Positions 17,637-28,751 are shown, numbered from the stretch's first letter. The stretch: 64,000 bases of DNA from Saccharopolyspora gregorii (GCF_024734405.1 NZ_CP059556.1:1674001-1738000), one strand, 5' to 3'. Notes: generated by a model not told the origin, from the letters alone. Program-made: numbers and translations.

Positions 17637-18131
17637 GTGGAACCACCGATCGAGAGCCAGGTGCTGGAGCTGCTGCACCAGCAGGGGGTCGAAGGGGAGC
17701 GGATCTCGCAGGCCTTCGCGGCCAGGCACGGCATGCACCCCACGGACGTGCGCGCCCTGATCCTGATCATCGACGCGGAGCAGCGCGGCACTCCCGCCAC
17801 GCCGCGCGCGCTGCGCCAGGACCTGGTGCTCACCTCCGGGGCGGTCACCGCCATCGTCGACCGGCTCGAAGCGCGGCGGCACGTGCGGCGCAGCCGCGAA
17901 GGCAGCGATCGCAGGCAGGTCCAGCTGCACCCGACCGAGTCGGCTCGCGCGATCGCCGGGGAGTACTTCGGCGCGCTGGCCGGCCGCGGCCGCGAGGTGC
18001 TGTCCGAGTTCGACGCCGCGGAGCTCGCCGTGGTGCACCGGTTCCTGCACCGGATGCAGCAGGCGATGCGGGACTTCGCCGCCGGATCCGCCACCGAGCC
18101 CGTCCCCGAGGAGCCCGCCGGTTCCGTCTGA
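17637..18131 (+). CDS. MarR-family regulator
   Basis: 164 residues with a winged helix: RISQAFAARHGMHPTDVRALILI, then LRQDLVLTSGAVTAIVDRLEARRHVRRSREGSDRRQVQLHPT (residues about 60-105), the recognition helix and wing of MarR proteins. GTG 17637 has GGGGGAGG seven bases upstream, so it is preferred over an in-frame ATG at 17568. Divergent from the FAD monooxygenase/NmrA pair and likely its ligand-responsive repressor. Confidence 0.88.
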   Translation: MEPPIESQVLELLHQQGVEGERISQAFAARHGMHPTDVRALILIIDAEQRGTPATPRALRQDLVLTSGAVTAIVDRLEARRHVRRSREGSDRRQVQLHPTESARAIAGEYFGALAGRGREVLSEFDAAELAVVHRFLHRMQQAMRDFAAGSATEPVPEEPAGSV

Positions 18132-18228
18132 TGGTCGTTGACCCCGCCCGGCCGGTCGCCTAGGTTTCGCCTGGTGCGGGCGGGTGCGTCCTCGTCCGGA
18201 CCATCCCTTCCCGCCGCTAGGGGGCGCG

Positions 18229-19785
18229 ATGCGTCGCTGGGTCCCGGTCCTCGTGCTGATTCTCTTCGGCGTGCTCGCCGGCCCGCTCGCCGCCGCCCCG
18301 CCGAGCGCGGCGCCCACCGGGTCCGACGCGCTGCGGGCGGACCTCGACCGGATCCTCGCCGACCCGCGGCTGGCCGGATCGCACGCCGGGGTCGTGGTGC
18401 GGGACCCGGACACCGACGAGGTGCTCTACAGCAGGCAGCCCGCCGCGCGCGCCACCCCCGCGTCCACCGCGAAGCTGTTCACCGCAGCGGCCGCGCTCGA
18501 CGAGCTGGGGCCCGGCCACCGGTTCCGCACCGAGGTGCGCACCGCCGCGCCGCGAGATGGGTCGCTGCTGCTCGGCGACCTGCACCTGCGCGGCACCGGG
18601 GACCCCACGATGCTGGCCACCGACTACGACCGGCTGGCCGCGCAGGTCGCGGACAGCGGGGTGCGGGTCGTGCGGGGTGCGGTGCGCGCCGACGCGACCT
18701 GGTTCGACGACGTGCCGCTGGGCACCGGCTGGGCCTGGGACGACGAGCCCTACTACTACTCGGCGCCGGTGTCCGCGCTGACCGTCGCGCCCACCGAGGA
18801 CTACGACGCGGGCACCGTGCTGCTGCGGGTGTCCCCGTCCGCGCCCGGCCGGCCGGTGCGCGTCGAGGCGCGGCCCGCAACCGGCGCGATCCGGGTGGAC
18901 GTGCGGGCCACCACCGGCGATCCCGGCTCCGAACCGGCGCTGTCGGTCACCCGCGAGCACGGCGGGGACCGGGTCGTGGTGTCGGGCTCGCTGCCCGCGG
19001 ACGCCGAGCCCGTCGAGGAGTACACCAGCGTGCGCGACCCCGCCGCGTACGCCGCCGACGTGTTCACCCGGGCGCTGCGCGCGCACGGCGTGCGGGTCGA
19101 CCGCACCGGGACCGGTGCGACCCCGGACGGAGCGCGGCTGCTCGCCGAACGCGAGTCGATGCCGCTGCGCGAGCTGCTGGTGCCGTTCCTGAAGCTGAGC
19201 AACAACGGGCACGCCGAAGTGCTGGTGAAGGAGATGGGCAGGCACGCCCGCGGCACCGGCTCGTGGCCCGCGGGGCTCGACGTGCTCACCGGGCGGCTCG
19301 CCGAGCTCGGCGTCGACCCGGCGCGGCTGCGGCTGGTGGACGGGTCGGGGCTCTCCGCGGTCGACGGCATCCCGCCCGACCAGCAGGCGCTGCTGCTGGA
19401 CCAGGTCCGGAGCAGGTCGTGGTTCCCGGATTTCAAGGCGGCGCTGCCGCTGGCGGGGGTGCCGGACCGCATGGTCGGCGGCACGTTGCGCAACCGGATG
19501 GCCGGCACTCCCGCCGAGCGGAACGTGGCCGCGAAGACCGGTTCGCTGTCCGGGGTGAGCTCGCTGGCCGGGTACGTGACGGCGGCCGACGGTCGCGAAC
19601 TGGTGTTCTCCGTGCTGTTCAACGATTTCCTCGGCGGCGCGCCGACCGATCTCGAGGACGCGATCGCGGTCCGGTTGGCGCAATACCCGGGTACCGCGCA
19701 GCGGGCCCCCGCCGTGGCCAGGAAGGACACCGGCGGATCGGGTGCGGAATCGGGCGCGGAGTGTTCTTGGACGAAGTCCTGCTGA
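18229..19785 (+). CDS. dacB: D-alanyl-D-alanine carboxypeptidase/endopeptidase (PBP4 type)
   Basis: 518-residue secreted class-C penicillin-binding protein that trims or cleaves peptidoglycan cross-links. Signal peptide at residues 1-23 (RRWVPVLVLILFGVLAGPLAAA). The three active-site motifs are present: S79-T-A-K82, S324-N-N and K436-T-G. The long insert between the first two motifs is typical of DacB. ATG 18229 has AGGGGG upstream; an earlier in-frame start at 18184 would precede the signal peptide. Stand-alone gene. Confidence 0.93.
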   Translation: MRRWVPVLVLILFGVLAGPLAAAPPSAAPTGSDALRADLDRILADPRLAGSHAGVVVRDPDTDEVLYSRQPAARATPASTAKLFTAAAALDELGPGHRFRTEVRTAAPRDGSLLLGDLHLRGTGDPTMLATDYDRLAAQVADSGVRVVRGAVRADATWFDDVPLGTGWAWDDEPYYYSAPVSALTVAPTEDYDAGTVLLRVSPSAPGRPVRVEARPATGAIRVDVRATTGDPGSEPALSVTREHGGDRVVVSGSLPADAEPVEEYTSVRDPAAYAADVFTRALRAHGVRVDRTGTGATPDGARLLAERESMPLRELLVPFLKLSNNGHAEVLVKEMGRHARGTGSWPAGLDVLTGRLAELGVDPARLRLVDGSGLSAVDGIPPDQQALLLDQVRSRSWFPDFKAALPLAGVPDRMVGGTLRNRMAGTPAERNVAAKTGSLSGVSSLAGYVTAADGRELVFSVLFNDFLGGAPTDLEDAIAVRLAQYPGTAQRAPAVARKDTGGSGAESGAECSWTKSC

Positions 19786-19995
19786 GCCTGATCGCCATTG
19801 CCGGATTTGTGCGGAAGACCGCGGAAAGGTCGTCTCTTCGCGTTGTCACCGGAACCGGGGGTTATCCCGATTCGGTCTCGGGAACGGCTCAGGGGGCGAC
19901 CCGGGTCACGCCGGGGTTGCCGTAGGGTCGAGGAAGCTAACGTGGCATCCGTTGGTCGACCATCCCGCCCGAACCGGTGAACTGGGGAGTTCCAC

Positions 19996-20673
19996 GTGTC
20001 CTTCGTCAGCGAATTCCTGGCCATGGTCGCCGGGCTGCCGCGCCCGCTGCTGATCCTGGTCACGGGTGCTCTGGTGCTCGGCGAGTGCACGATCGGACTG
20101 GGCTTCCTGGTGCCGGGGGAGAGCGGTCTGCTGGTCGCTTCGGCCGCGGTGACCGATATCGGATTCTTCTTCGGCCTGTCACTGACCGTGGCGGCGTGCG
20201 CGGTGGTCGGTGACAACATCGGCTATTTCCTGGGGCGTCGATACGGTGCGCGGGTCCGGGAAACCCGAATGGTCGCGAAGCTGGGCGTCCGGCATTGGGA
20301 CCGGGCGTGCCGGATGTTGCGGAAGTACGGCATCGGGGCGGTGTTCGTCGCGCGTTTCCTGCCGGTCGTGCGCACGTTGGTGCCGGTCTCGGCGGGAACC
20401 AGCGGACTGGGGTATTGGCGTTTCCTGGCCACGTCGGTCGTGGGGGCCACGACGTGGTCGATGCTGCACGTGGGCATCGGCTGGGCGGCCGGGACCTCGG
20501 CGAAGTACATCGAGCACCTGCTGGGCCGCGCGAGCGGCATCGTGCTGGGGGCGCTGGTGCTGATCGGCGTCGGCGCGTGGCTGTGGCGCCGCCGGTCCAA
20601 GAAGCTGAAGGCCGCCTCCGCGCAGCCCACCGACGTCGCCGAAGAACCCGTCGACGCCGAACGCGCCGCCTGA
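19996..20673 (+). CDS. DedA-family membrane protein
   Basis: 225 residues with about five membrane segments and a basic cytoplasmic tail. DedA/SNARE-associated signatures: FLVPGESGLLVASAAV (residues 37-52), GDNIGYFLGRRYG and ARFLPVVRTLVPVSAGTSG (about 120-138), the conserved arginine motif. Members flip undecaprenyl phosphate or phosphatidylethanolamine in bacteria; which lipid applies here is not known. GTG 19996 is preceded by GGGGAG. The 210 bp upstream holds no other gene. Confidence 0.88.
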   Translation: MSFVSEFLAMVAGLPRPLLILVTGALVLGECTIGLGFLVPGESGLLVASAAVTDIGFFFGLSLTVAACAVVGDNIGYFLGRRYGARVRETRMVAKLGVRHWDRACRMLRKYGIGAVFVARFLPVVRTLVPVSAGTSGLGYWRFLATSVVGATTWSMLHVGIGWAAGTSAKYIEHLLGRASGIVLGALVLIGVGAWLWRRRSKKLKAASAQPTDVAEEPVDAERAA

Positions 20674-20711
20674 CCCGCGCCGCTTGACCGCTCCGGCCGG
20701 CCGAGCGGCGG

Positions 20712-21629
20712 TCAGCGGCGGGCGTCGAGCCGGTACCGGCCGGGAGCCCGGCCGCGGACCCGGCTGAAGGCGCGGCTGAACGCGTGCACCGAGGTGTAGC
20801 CGACCGATCGCGCGATCGCCTCCAGGGTGTCGTCGCCGTCGCGCAGCCGCGCCGCCGCCAGGTCCATCCGCCACCGCGTGAGGTAACCGCCGGGCGGTTC
20901 GCCCGCGGCGTGCAGGAACCTCCTGGTCAGCGTGGCGCGGGATACCGCGACGCGGGACGCGAGCAGGTCGGTGGTCCAGGGCCGCGCGGGGTCCTCGTGC
21001 AGCGCGGTGATGGCGTCCCGCACCACGGGGTCGCAGAGCAGGCCGAGCCAGCTGCCCGCCGCTTCGGCCGGGGACCCCGCGATCCAGTCCCGCAGCAGCT
21101 GGATGAGCAGGACGTCGATGAGCCGGTCGAGCAGCACGCTGGAGGCCATTCCGGGCCGTTCGAGCTCCCGGCCGAGCAGCCGCAGCGCGTCGTCGAGCCC
21201 GCCGCCGCGTTCGGCGTGCACGTGGACGGCGCCGGGCAGCGCGGAGAGCACCTGGGTGGAGGCGGCGGTGTCGGAGCTGAAGGTCGCGGACAGCAGGTGG
21301 GTCTGCGCGGCGCCCCGCCCGAGGTGCACTTCCGCCCCCGCCTCCTGCGCCCGCCGGGCGTTGGCGCAGTCGTGAGTGTCGATCGTGGCGTCCGGCGAGC
21401 CGAGCAGGGTGTGCGCGGTGCTGTCGGCCAGCAGCAGCACGTCGCCCGGGACGAGCTGGCGCGGTCCGTCACCGGGCACGCCGACCCAGGCGGTGCCCGC
21501 GGTGAGCGCGTACAGCGCGGGTCCGTCGGGGCCGGCCCAGGACACGCCCCAGTCCTGTCCGGCGCTGATCCGCGCGCCCGCGCTGCCGCGGACTCCGGTG
21601 CGGGCGAGTACGTCGGCGAGCAGGTCCAC
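20712..21629 (-). CDS. AraC-family regulator (cupin_6 N-terminus)
   Basis: 305 residues: N-terminal cupin-like sensing domain (about 20-190) and two AraC helix-turn-helix motifs at the C-terminus (WTTDLLASRVAVSRATLTRRF and LEAIARSVGYTSVHAFSRAFSRVRG). These often control a neighbouring oxidoreductase. The divergently transcribed deazaflavin-type oxidoreductase, 147 bases away, is the likely target. Start 21629 (ATG) places MDLLADVLA at the N-terminus, typical of the family. Confidence 0.88.
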   Translation of the reverse strand: MDLLADVLARTGVRGSAGARISAGQDWGVSWAGPDGPALYALTAGTAWVGVPGDGPRQLVPGDVLLLADSTAHTLLGSPDATIDTHDCANARRAQEAGAEVHLGRGAAQTHLLSATFSSDTAASTQVLSALPGAVHVHAERGGGLDDALRLLGRELERPGMASSVLLDRLIDVLLIQLLRDWIAGSPAEAAGSWLGLLCDPVVRDAITALHEDPARPWTTDLLASRVAVSRATLTRRFLHAAGEPPGGYLTRWRMDLAAARLRDGDDTLEAIARSVGYTSVHAFSRAFSRVRGRAPGRYRLDARR

Positions 21630-21775
21630 CCGCCCGAGATTACTCGGCGGTCCGGGCGCCCGTGCAACGATCGGACAATTCCTTGCGCTCGTCAGGCATC
21701 GTTCGAATCACCCGCTGCGCCATACGCTCGTCGCAGGGCCGCCCGTCGGGGGCGGCGGAGCGGGAGGAGCGCGCG

Positions 21776-22282
21776 ATGGCGCGGCAGAGCGACGAAGCCG
21801 ACTTGGACCGGCGGATGGCCGGCGAGCAGACCGAGCAGACCGAGCAGGACCGGCAGGCCCTCGCCGAGTTCGGCAGCGCGGCCGAGATGAACCGCCGGGT
21901 CATCGCCGAGTTCCGCGAGCGCGGCGGCGTGGTCGGCGGCATGTTCGAGGGCCTCCCGCTGGTCCTGGTGCACCACGTGGGCGCCAAGTCCGGTGCGCCT
22001 CGGGTGTCGCCGTTGGCGCCGCTGATCGAGGGCGATCGGATCTTCATCTTCGCCAGCAAGGGCGGCACCCCGGAGCACCCGGCCTGGTACCACAACCTGG
22101 TGGCGAACCCGCGGACCGAGGTCGAGCTCGGCTCCGAGGTGATCGACGTGGAGGCGACGGTGCTGACCGGTGCGGAGCGCGACGAGGTGTACGCGCGGCA
22201 GGTCGCGGTGGCTCCCCAGTTCGGTGCGTACGAGCGCCGCACGGACCGGGTCATCCCGGTGGTGGAGTTGCGGCGCGTCTAG
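21776..22282 (+). CDS. Deazaflavin (F420)-dependent nitroreductase-family protein
   Basis: 168 residues. An N-terminal acidic helix (ADLDRRMAGEQTEQTEQ) precedes the split beta-barrel of Ddn-type proteins: LVLVHHVGAKSGAPRVSPLAPL (residues about 60-80) and FIFASKGGTPEHPAWYHNLVANP (about 88-110), which form the F420-binding groove. Probably reduces quinones or nitroaromatics with F420H2. ATG 21776 has GGGAGGAG seven bases before. Divergent from an AraC regulator; its stop lies two bases from the end of a convergent membrane-protein gene. Confidence 0.85.
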   Translation: MARQSDEADLDRRMAGEQTEQTEQDRQALAEFGSAAEMNRRVIAEFRERGGVVGGMFEGLPLVLVHHVGAKSGAPRVSPLAPLIEGDRIFIFASKGGTPEHPAWYHNLVANPRTEVELGSEVIDVEATVLTGAERDEVYARQVAVAPQFGAYERRTDRVIPVVELRRV

Positions 22283-22283
22283 T

Positions 22284-22847
22284 TCAGCGCCGCTCGGCCG
22301 CCTCGGGGCGCCCGGTGCCTGCGAAGGCGGGTCCGGCCAGGAACCACACCGCGGTGACGATGCCGAGCAGCGCGGGCACGCTCCAGTACGGGTGGCGCGC
22401 GAGCTCGTCGAGGGACCGGGGGAGGGCGACCCCGCCGACGGCGGCGAGCGCCAGCAGCACGACGCCCGCGATCACGTCCGCGAGCAGCACCCGCAGCCAT
22501 TCCCGCCACAGCGCGACCACCTCGGCCCGCGAGCCCTTCGCCGGTGTCGCCGGGCGCGGGCCACCGGCGAACCGGTGGTGGAACCAGGCGTCGGCCCAGG
22601 CGATCGTGGCGCGGCCGAAGGCGACGGTGAAGCCGAGGTAGACGGCGGCGAACGCGTGCGCGCGGGAGGGTTCGGCGCCGCCGGCGAGGTCGGCGGCGAC
22701 CAGCACGACGAGCGCGAGGTCGACGAGCGGCACTGCGCGCAGCAGCAAGGTGCCCAGCCGGTCCTGCCGGGCCGGGTAGCGGGCGGCGAGGCCGGCGGCG
22801 AGCACCGCCCAGAACGCGATCTCGGCGGCGAAGATGGCGGTGACCAC
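22284..22847 (-). CDS. Uncharacterised membrane protein
   Basis: 187 residues, about four to five membrane segments (near residues 3-22, 35-53, 66-85, 120-140, 155-172) and a short basic loop containing a WREWLR motif. I do not recognise the family. It starts 15 bases after a TetR gene on the same strand, with GGAGGA just before the start, so it is co-transcribed with that regulator and may be its target. Confidence 0.6.
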   Translation of the reverse strand: MVTAIFAAEIAFWAVLAAGLAARYPARQDRLGTLLLRAVPLVDLALVVLVAADLAGGAEPSRAHAFAAVYLGFTVAFGRATIAWADAWFHHRFAGGPRPATPAKGSRAEVVALWREWLRVLLADVIAGVVLLALAAVGGVALPRSLDELARHPYWSVPALLGIVTAVWFLAGPAFAGTGRPEAAERR

Positions 22848-22862
22848 GGGGTTCTCCTCCGG

Positions 22863-23459
22863 TCAGCGGGGTGTCGTGCCGAACAGCCGCTCCTCCAGCA
22901 GCGCGGCGGCCTGCTCGCGGTCGAGGAGACCGGGCGCGGTGAGCAGCTGGAAGGTGAGCCCGTCCACGAGCGCGCCCAGCCCGGCGGCGGTCCGCTCGGG
23001 GTCGGTCCCGGCGGGCAGCTGCCCGAGCTCGACGAGTCCGCGCACCACGTGCAGCAGGAACCCCCGCACTTCGCGCGCCTGGTCGCCGATGATCTCGGCG
23101 AGCGCGGGGTCGTGCCGGGAGCGGTGCACGAACTCCAGCCAGATGCCGAGTTCGCGAGTGGTCTCGTCGCGCAGCGGCAGCAGCTCGCCGAGCATCGCCA
23201 GCGCCCGGCGGCGCACGTCGGGCTCGGCTTCGGCCCGGCGCACGCGTTCGCCGACCCGCTCGGACAGCGAGCGCAGCGCGAAGGCGTGCAGTTCGGCCTG
23301 GGTGCCGAAGAAGTGGCGCACGGAGCCGGTGGCGAGCCCGGCTTCGGCCGCGACCTTGCGGACGGAGGCCTCGGCGAGCCCGCCGCGTTCGAGGGTCCGC
23401 CACGTGGCGGCGACGATGTCCCGCCGCCGCGCCTCCTGATCGATCCGCCGCACCACCAA
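22863..23459 (-). CDS. TetR-family regulator
   Basis: 198 residues. HTH at residues about 10-55 (RRRDIVAATWRTLERGGL...VRKVAAEAGLATGSVRHFF), with the SVRHFFGTQAEL turn seen in BetI-like TetR proteins, then an all-helical ligand domain. Lies directly upstream of, and in an operon with, an unknown membrane protein. Probably autoregulated. Confidence 0.88.
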   Translation of the reverse strand: MVVRRIDQEARRRDIVAATWRTLERGGLAEASVRKVAAEAGLATGSVRHFFGTQAELHAFALRSLSERVGERVRRAEAEPDVRRRALAMLGELLPLRDETTRELGIWLEFVHRSRHDPALAEIIGDQAREVRGFLLHVVRGLVELGQLPAGTDPERTAAGLGALVDGLTFQLLTAPGLLDREQAAALLEERLFGTTPR

Positions 23460-23536
23460 CCCAAACTAACACACCTGTGCTAGTGGGAGGGCGCGGCTGA
23501 GCGGCCCGTTCGAGCCGCGAGTTCGGACGGTCGGGG

Positions 23537-24070
23537 TCAGTTGCGGGTGGTGACCTGGCCGCCGCTGAGCTGGTGCACCGCGCGGCTCACCTCCCGCGGC
23601 CGCAGCCCGGTGCCGGTGAGGGTCAGCGCCAGCCGGTCGGTCCCGGCGCACTCGCTGAGCGGGCCGCCCCAGCCGTCCACGTCGATCACCACGTACGGGG
23701 ACCGGGCGCGGTGGGTGCGCAACCGCACCTGCCGCACCGCCGACCACGGCGCCGAGTACGTCCCGGCGGCGGAGGCGTAGGTGACGCCGGCGTCGGTCAA
23801 CGCCACCTGCAGGTGGAACATGTCCCGGTTGATCCGCCGCCAGCGCAGCTGCGCCCGCGCCACGTAGCAGCTGCACGCGACCGCCACGACCGGCACCGCC
23901 ACCAGCCAGCGCGACGGGCCCGGCGTCCACGTCCACCACAGCACCGCGGCCCCGGAGCACATGACGGCGTTGGCGATCTGGGTGAGCACCACGAGCAGGC
24001 CGTCCCGCTGGATGCTGCGTTCTTGCTGCGCGCTCCGGCTGATCACCAGCACGCGGGAGGCCGGGTGCAT
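23537..24070 (-). CDS. Uncharacterised protein with two membrane helices
   Basis: 177 residues. Two membrane segments (about 28-48 and 56-72) are followed by a cytoplasmic beta-rich domain with TYSAPWSAVRQVRLRTHRARSPYVVIDVDGW (about 103-135). This resembles YcxB-/PH-like domains by pattern only. ATG 24070 is the first start. No operon partner. Function not assignable. Confidence 0.6.
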   Translation of the reverse strand: MHPASRVLVISRSAQQERSIQRDGLLVVLTQIANAVMCSGAAVLWWTWTPGPSRWLVAVPVVAVACSCYVARAQLRWRRINRDMFHLQVALTDAGVTYASAAGTYSAPWSAVRQVRLRTHRARSPYVVIDVDGWGGPLSECAGTDRLALTLTGTGLRPREVSRAVHQLSGGQVTTRN

Positions 24071-24199
24071 GGCGACGATCTTCCCCCGGGCGGCCCACCC
24101 GGTGAACCCGGCGGAAGCACCAATTTCACCCGGCGGAACGGCGACGGCGGAGGTGCCCCGCGTCGAGGGGGCGCCTCCGCCGTCGAGGAGCGGGCCGGC

Positions 24200-25594
24200 T
24201 CAGGTGCGGGCGACGGTCTCCCGATCGCCGGTGCCGCTGCCGCGCCGCCGGGACACGGCGTAGCCGATGGCGAGCGCGATGACCAGCGGCGGCGTGATGT
24301 ACAGCGCGATCCGGGTCTCCGAGTCGAACGCCAGCAGCACCACGACCATCGCCAGGAACGCCAGCACCACGTAGTTCGAGTACGGCGCCAGCGGCATCCG
24401 GAACGTGGTCGACTCGATCTCGCCGCGCGCGATCCGGCGGCGGAACCCGAGGTGCGCGATCACGATCATGCCCCAGGTGAACAGGGCGCCGACGGTGCTG
24501 GCGCTGGTGATGTAGGTGAACGCCTGCTCCGGCGCCACGTAGTTGAGCACTACGCCGATGAGCATCGAACCGAAGGTGATCGCGATGGCCCGCGACGGCA
24601 CCGCCCGCGAGGACAGCTTGCCGACGGCGCGCGGCGCGTGCCCGTCCTCGGACAGGGTGCGCAGCATGCGGCCGGTGGAGAAGATACCGCTGTTGCAGGA
24701 GGACAGCGCCGCGGTGGTCACCACGAAGTTGATGACCCCGGCGGCCGCCGGGATGCCGATCAGCGTGAAGGCCTGCACGAACGGGCTGGTGTCCGCGTTG
24801 AACCTGGTCCACGGCACGAGCGCGGTCAGCGCGGCCAGCGCGCCCACGTAGAAGATCAGGATCCGCAGCATCACCGCGTTGATGGCCTTCGGCAGCACCG
24901 TCTTCGGGTTGGCGCTCTCGCTGGCGGTCTGGCCGACCATCTCGACGCCGATGAACGCGAACATGACGATCTGGAACGCCAGCAGCGCCGAGACCGGGCT
25001 GGTGGGGAAGAAGCCGCCGTGCGACCAGATGTTGCTCACCGCGGCGGTGTCGCCCGCGTCGCTGAAGCCGAACACCAGGATGAGCGCGACCAGCACGATC
25101 ATGCCGACGATGGCCACGACCTTGATCAGCGCGAACCAGAACTCGAACTCGCCGAACAGCTTCACCGCGATCAGGTTGACGCCGCTGAGCACGATGAGCG
25201 CGCCGAGGGCGGGGATCCACTGCGGCAGCTCCGGGAACCAGAACTGGAAGTACTTGCCGACGGCGGTGATCTCGGCCATGCCGGTCACGATCCACACCAG
25301 CCAGTAGCCCCAGCCGGTGGCGAACTTGGCCCAAGGACCGATGAACTCGCCCGCGTACTCGGCGAAGGAACCGCTGACCGGCCGGTACATCAGGAGTTCG
25401 CCGAGGGCCCGCATCACGAAGAAGATCATCACGCCGGCGATGGCGTAGATCAGCATCAGGCCGGGACCGACCTGGCTCAGCGCCTTGCCGGACCCGAGGA
25501 ACAGGCCCACGCCGATCGCCCCGCCGATGGCGATCATGTTGATGTGCCGGTTGCTCAGGTCCTTGCGGTATTCCTCGGGGACGGGTTCGCTCAT
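24200..25594 (-). CDS. cycA: D-serine/D-alanine/glycine-type permease (CycA-like)
   Basis: 464-residue APC-superfamily (AAT) permease with 12 membrane segments. Follows CycA closely: LSNRHINMIAIGGAIGVGLF (residues about 13-32), FFVMRALGELL, FATGWGYWLVWIVTGMAEI, AGVINFVVTTAALSSCNSGIFSTGRML and FRMPLAPYSNYVVLAF. Likely imports glycine, alanine and serine. ATG 25594 has AGGAG upstream; an upstream in-frame start would add a non-conserved tail. It lies downstream of glyA, separated by a strong terminator, so it is probably its own transcript, though linked in substrate. Confidence 0.88.
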   Translation of the reverse strand: MSEPVPEEYRKDLSNRHINMIAIGGAIGVGLFLGSGKALSQVGPGLMLIYAIAGVMIFFVMRALGELLMYRPVSGSFAEYAGEFIGPWAKFATGWGYWLVWIVTGMAEITAVGKYFQFWFPELPQWIPALGALIVLSGVNLIAVKLFGEFEFWFALIKVVAIVGMIVLVALILVFGFSDAGDTAAVSNIWSHGGFFPTSPVSALLAFQIVMFAFIGVEMVGQTASESANPKTVLPKAINAVMLRILIFYVGALAALTALVPWTRFNADTSPFVQAFTLIGIPAAAGVINFVVTTAALSSCNSGIFSTGRMLRTLSEDGHAPRAVGKLSSRAVPSRAIAITFGSMLIGVVLNYVAPEQAFTYITSASTVGALFTWGMIVIAHLGFRRRIARGEIESTTFRMPLAPYSNYVVLAFLAMVVVLLAFDSETRIALYITPPLVIALAIGYAVSRRRGSGTGDRETVART

Positions 25595-25803
25595 CGCCGT
25601 GCTCCTGCGGAGGGAAGGAGGATTCATTCTTGTGGACCGGTACTGTGCCACGTTCGGTCCTGCTCTTCCCGACAGGGGCTGGAATCGTGATCGATTCTTC
25701 CAGCGGTGGCGATCTGCGAGCTTTGTCCGTTGATATTCGCCTGTGACCTGCCGTTACGGCGGAGATGAATCGTTTTTTGCTCCGACTGGTGGTACCGGGA
25801 ACG

Positions 25804-25840
25804 GCGAACGCCGCATTTCCGGAGGAAATGCGGCGTTCGC
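25804..25840 (-). terminator. Strong terminator downstream of glyA
   Basis: Two perfect 17-base arms (25804-25820 and 25824-25840) separated by three bases, 45 bases past the glyA stop. One of the longest perfect hairpins in the window. No U-run. It should end the gcvT-glyA transcript before cycA. Confidence 0.85.
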
Positions 25841-25884
25841 GTCGGGCCGATCAATGCGGAGGACATCTCCGCGAAACGGTTCGC

Positions 25885-27165
25885 TTACAGATCGGCGTAG
25901 AGCGGGAACTTCTCGGCGAGTGCGCGGACGCGGCCGGCGAGCGCGGTCGTCGTCTCCTCGTCGATGGTGGGTTGGAGTGCTGTGGCGATGATGTCGGCGA
26001 CTTCGGTGAATTCGGTGGTGGTGAAGCCGCGGGTGGCCAGGGCGGGGGTGCCGATGCGCAGGCCGCTGGTGGTCATGGGGGGTCGGGGGTCGTTCGGGAC
26101 GGCGTTGCGGTTGACGGTGATGCCGATGGTGTGGAGGCGGTCTTCGGCCTGCTTGCCGTCGAGTTCGGAGTGGCGCAGGTCGACCAGCACGAGGTGGACG
26201 TCGGTGCCGCCGGAGACCAGCGACACCCCCGCGGCGCGGGCGTCGTCTTGCAGGAGGCGCTCGGCGATGATGCGGGCGCCGTCGAGGGTGCGCTGCTGGC
26301 GGTCGGCGAACTCCGGGGTGGCGGCGAGTTTGAACAGCACGGCCTTGCCCGCGATGACGTGTTCCAGCGGGCCGCCCTGCTGGCCGGGGAAGACCGCGGA
26401 GTTGAACTTCTTCGCGAACTCCTCGCTCGCGGAGAGGATCACCCCGCCCCGGGGCCCGCCGAGGGTCTTGTGGGTGGTCGTGGTGACCACATCGGCATAG
26501 GGCAGCGGGCTCGGGTGCAACCCGGCGGCGACCAGACCCGCGAAGTGGGCCATGTCGACCATCAGATAGGCGCCGACCTCGTCGGCGATCTCGCGGAACC
26601 GCGCGAAGTCCAGCTGCCGCGGATACGCCGACCAGCCCGCCACGATCAGCTTCGGCCGGTTCTCCCGCGCCAGGCGGGCCACCTCGTCCATGTCGACCCG
26701 GTGGTCGTCCTCGCGCACGTGGTAGGGGACGACGTTGTAGAGCTTGCCGGAGAAGTTGATGCGCATCCCGTGCGTCAAATGCCCGCCGTGGGCCAGGTCC
26801 AAGCCCATGATCGTGTCACCCGGCGACAACAACGCGTGCATCGCCGCGGCGTTGGCCTGCGCACCCGAATGCGGCTGCACGTTCGCGAACGACGCCCCGA
26901 ACAACGCCTTCACCCGATCGATCGCCAACTGCTCGACCACGTCCACGTGCTCGCACCCACCGTAATACCGGCGGCCCGGGTACCCCTCGGCGTACTTGTT
27001 CGTCAACACCGAACCCTGCGCCTGCAACACCGCCTGCGGCGCGAAGTTCTCCGACGCGATCATCTCCAACGTGTTCTGCTGACGACCCAGCTCCGCCCCC
27101 ACAGCAGCGGCCACCTCCGGATCCACCACCGCAAGCCGGTCGTTGAACAGGTCCGGTGTCGACAT
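25885..27165 (-). CDS. glyA: Serine hydroxymethyltransferase
   Basis: PLP enzyme interconverting serine and glycine with tetrahydrofolate. 426 residues, full length. Seen: [76 protein letters not shown] and the PLP-lysine motif [17 protein letters not shown] 27165 (MSTPDLFN) has a perfect AGGAGG; earlier in-frame starts lack one. Second gene after gcvT, 91 bases away, under the same glycine riboswitch. Confidence 0.97.
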   Translation of the reverse strand: MSTPDLFNDRLAVVDPEVAAAVGAELGRQQNTLEMIASENFAPQAVLQAQGSVLTNKYAEGYPGRRYYGGCEHVDVVEQLAIDRVKALFGASFANVQPHSGAQANAAAMHALLSPGDTIMGLDLAHGGHLTHGMRINFSGKLYNVVPYHVREDDHRVDMDEVARLARENRPKLIVAGWSAYPRQLDFARFREIADEVGAYLMVDMAHFAGLVAAGLHPSPLPYADVVTTTTHKTLGGPRGGVILSASEEFAKKFNSAVFPGQQGGPLEHVIAGKAVLFKLAATPEFADRQQRTLDGARIIAERLLQDDARAAGVSLVSGGTDVHLVLVDLRHSELDGKQAEDRLHTIGITVNRNAVPNDPRPPMTTSGLRIGTPALATRGFTTTEFTEVADIIATALQPTIDEETTTALAGRVRALAEKFPLYADL

Positions 27166-27256
27166 GAGCAATTGCCTCCTGGTGTTCGATCTGGGCTGCG
27201 CCGGACGGGTCCGGCGCGGTCCGGTCAAGGTTTCGAGAGCCCGTTGCGGGCGTTCG

Positions 27257-28369
<1,113 letters not shown>

Positions 28370-28485
28370 GGTGCGGAACTCCTCCTGGTGGGCACCGATC
28401 ACGTCCGAGGGGGACCGGTTGCGGCCACTTCCAGCAGAAACCATATCCGGGGTCCTCCGACGGCGATGGGCGCGGGCGTGCGCTG

Positions 28486-28706
28486 CCGGTCTCCCCGGAG
28501 TCATTGGCCTGAGAGTTTCACCGCGCACGAGGGCGGCTTGCACCGTGGGCGAGGGACACGGGTCCCTGCTTTTCTCCGTGATCGCCTGCTGTCGCGCGGT
28601 AGCGGGGCCTGAGAGTTTGGTGGGGAGGATTGCTCCTTCGGCGCTGCACCCAGGAATCGCATCCTGCACGGACCAGGGGCTCCTGGCGGGGCGCAGACTC
28701 TCCCGC
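28486..28706 (-). ncRNA. Tandem glycine riboswitch
   Basis: Two consecutive glycine aptamers in the gcvT leader, read on the minus strand. Aptamer 1 opens with GCGGGAGAGTCTG and contains GCGCCGAAGGAGCAATCCTCCC followed by AACTCTCAGGC; aptamer 2 contains GCGGTGAAACTCTCAGGCC and closes with CCGGGGAGACCGG. These are the conserved glycine-riboswitch cores. In family members glycine binding turns on gcv genes. The aptamers end about 115 bases before the gcvT start, leaving room for an expression platform. Confidence 0.93.
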
Positions 28707-28751
28707 ACGACGTCGTCGGCGTTGTAGTCCGGTGTTGTGTTGTGCTCCGGA